DNA of 64,000 nt from Streptomyces cynarae (GTDB lineage Bacteria; Actinomycetota; Actinomycetes; Streptomycetales; Streptomycetaceae). Location: contig NZ_CP106793.1 of the NCBI RefSeq assembly GCF_025642135.1, positions 1,178,001-1,242,000 on the forward strand, given 5' to 3'. How positions within the stretch are numbered: position 1 is the first letter of the stretch; every line of letters begins with the position of its first letter. Shown one piece after another: positions 62,564 to 64,000 of this stretch. The position numbers and the translations under genes were made by a program. The notes under the pieces were generated by a model. That model was given only the letters and a program-made list of their open reading frames with translations. It was not told the origin of the DNA and did not search any database.

Positions 62564-63967
62564 TCAGCCGTTGCGACGCACGAGGGCGGCCTTGCGGGCC
62601 TCGGCGAGCTTGCGGGCCTCGCCGGCCTTTCGGGACTTGCCACCGGCGCCGCGGGAGGTGTCCTTGCTGGTGCCGAGGCCGCGGAAGGGAGCGTTGCTGT
62701 TCTTGGGTCGGGGGATGGCGGGCCCGCCGTCGAGCGGGGTGCCGGAGGGAGTCTTGGCGCCGGTGATCCGGCTCAGCTCCGCCTCGCCCGAGCGCACCTT
62801 GGTGACGGTTGCCTCGATGCCAACCCCGGCCATCATGCGGCTCGTCTCGCGGCGCTGGCCCGCCAGCACGAGCGTGACCACGCTGCCGGACTCACCGGCC
62901 CGGGCGGTGCGCCCCGCCCGGTGCACATAATCCTTGGGGTCGGTGGGCGGCTCGACGTTGACCACGAGGTCGAGGTCGTCGACGTGCAGGCCACGGGCCG
63001 CGACATTGGTCGCCACCAGAACGGTGATCTGGCCGTTCTTGAACTGCGCCAGGGTCCGTGTGCGCTGTGGCTGGGACTTGCCGCTGTGCAGGGCCCCGGC
63101 GTGCACCCCGCTGGCCCGCAGATGCCGGGTGAGCTGGTCGACGGCGTGCTTGGTGTCCAGGAACAGCAGTACGCGGCCGTCACGGGCGGCGATCTCCGTG
63201 GTGACGGCGTAGCGGTCAGGGCCGTGGACGACCAGAACGTGGTGCTCCATCGTCGTGATCGTGCCCGCGGACGGGTCGACCGAGTGGACGACGGGGTCGT
63301 GGAGGTAGCGGCGGACCAGCTGATCGACGTCGCGATCCAGAGTGGCCGAGAACAGCATCCGCTGACCGTCGGGGTGCACCTGGTCGAGCACGTCGACAAT
63401 CTGCGGCAGGAATCCCAAGTCGCACATCTGGTCGGCCTCGTCCAGCACGGTGATCCTTACCCGTCCCAGGCGGCAGGCGTTGCGCTCGATCAGGTCGTGC
63501 AGGCGTCCGGGGGTCGCGACGACCACCTCGGCTCCCTGGCGCAGCTCGGCGACCTGTCGGCCGATCGACACGCCGCCGACGACCGTGGCCATCCGCAGCC
63601 GCAGTGCCTCGGCGTACGGCGCCAGCGCCTGGGTGACCTGTTGGGCCAGCTCCCGGGTGGGCACAAGGATCAGAGCGAGGGGCTGTTTCGGTTCGGCGCG
63701 CCGCCCTGCCGTACGTGTCAGCAGCGGCAGGCCGAAGGCGAGCGTCTTGCCCGATCCGGTGCGCCCTCGCCCCAGGACGTCGCGCCCCACCAGGGCATCG
63801 GGCAATGTGGCGGCCTGGATCGGAAAGGGTTGGCTCACCCCCAGTCCGCTCAGTGTCCGCAGCACCTCCGCCGGCAGTTCCAGAGCGGCAAAAGAGACGG
63901 CCGGGGTCGTGGTTTCGGGCTGGGCGGGACCGCCGTGAGCGATGCCGAAGTCATCCGGACGTTTCAT
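62564..63967 (-). CDS. DEAD-box RNA helicase
   Basis: 467 residues. All helicase motifs are present: Q motif (GVSQPFPIQ), I (GRTGSGKT), Ia (PTRELAQQV), II (DEAD in VLDEADQM), III (FSAT), V (NVAARGLHV) and VI (HRAGRTARAG). A basic Lys/Arg/Gly-rich tail (about 400-467) probably binds RNA. It remodels RNA in ribosome assembly or decay, often in cold stress. ATG 63967 is near the window end, with GGAAGG upstream. Confidence 0.95.
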   Translation of the reverse strand: MKRPDDFGIAHGGPAQPETTTPAVSFAALELPAEVLRTLSGLGVSQPFPIQAATLPDALVGRDVLGRGRTGSGKTLAFGLPLLTRTAGRRAEPKQPLALILVPTRELAQQVTQALAPYAEALRLRMATVVGGVSIGRQVAELRQGAEVVVATPGRLHDLIERNACRLGRVRITVLDEADQMCDLGFLPQIVDVLDQVHPDGQRMLFSATLDRDVDQLVRRYLHDPVVHSVDPSAGTITTMEHHVLVVHGPDRYAVTTEIAARDGRVLLFLDTKHAVDQLTRHLRASGVHAGALHSGKSQPQRTRTLAQFKNGQITVLVATNVAARGLHVDDLDLVVNVEPPTDPKDYVHRAGRTARAGESGSVVTLVLAGQRRETSRMMAGVGIEATVTKVRSGEAELSRITGAKTPSGTPLDGGPAIPRPKNSNAPFRGLGTSKDTSRGAGGKSRKAGEARKLAEARKAALVRRNG

Positions 63968-64000
63968 GAACAGCCTTCCGAAGGGGAACGTACCGAGGAA

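Overview
The window is high-GC (about 72 percent by eye) DNA with strong third-position G/C bias, GTG and TTG starts, GGAGG ribosome sites, and actinomycete families such as DUF574 methyltransferases, class F sortase, SpoIIE-type phosphatases, WS/DGAT and 2Fe-2S FhuF-like proteins. It is almost certainly chromosomal Streptomyces DNA. From memory, the flanks resemble the S. coelicolor SCO0930-SCO0975 neighbourhood (SCO0930-type lipoprotein, WS/DGAT, second 6-phosphogluconate dehydrogenase). I could not check this.

Layout. 0-12.6 kb: cell-envelope genes (repeat lipoprotein, secreted proline-rich protein, DUF4239 protein, class F sortase with a likely partner), a decayed polysaccharide deacetylase, a universal stress protein, an APC permease, an ECF sigma/anti-sigma pair split by a conserved gene, an Fpg/Nei-type glycosylase (frameshifted) and a PAS-GAF-PP2C-HATPase phosphatase. 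12.8-14.2 kb: a lipase maturation factor homologue. 14.2-19.3 kb: an L-fucose-type catabolic operon (binding protein, dehydrogenases, mutarotase, lactonase) with a divergent FadR/GntR repressor. Every junction overlaps by about 4 nt, but the ABC ATPase, the permease and the dehydratase are missing; only a 61-codon scar remains. 20.1-32.9 kb: a ROK-controlled glycan locus (GH27 and GH36 alpha-galactosidases, GH95 alpha-fucosidase, acetyl esterase, two CUT1 permeases and a binding protein, with no ATPase). 33-47 kb: a broken amidase, then a stress and redox block (CBS protein, large catalase with a SigB-like promoter, zinc alcohol dehydrogenase, DksA/TraR-type protein, FAD/Rieske oxidoreductase, SDRs, RlaP-like nucleotidyltransferase). 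46.3-55 kb: storage metabolism (WS/DGAT, glgA-glgC) plus a GH92 mannosidase and an HxlR/NmrA pair. 55-64 kb: a DMT-type transporter, a transglycosylase-LysM-M23 hydrolase, 6-phosphogluconate dehydrogenase, a proline-rich small protein, panD coupled to a racemase-like gene, a DUF5302 protein and a DEAD-box helicase.

How the genes may work together. GH95 would release L-fucose from a fucosylated, galactosylated, acetylated glycan, and the operon next door is built to oxidise L-fucose, so the two loci look like one fucosyl-glycan island. That island now appears partly decayed: its fucose transporter and dehydratase are gone.

Caution. At least seven apparent frame breaks in five genes are all single-base losses, several in G or C runs. 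This looks more like sequencing error than biology. The exceptions are the deacetylase (about 100 codons lost) and the fucose operon scar, which look like real deletions. I saw no tRNA, rRNA, CRISPR array or complete insertion sequence.
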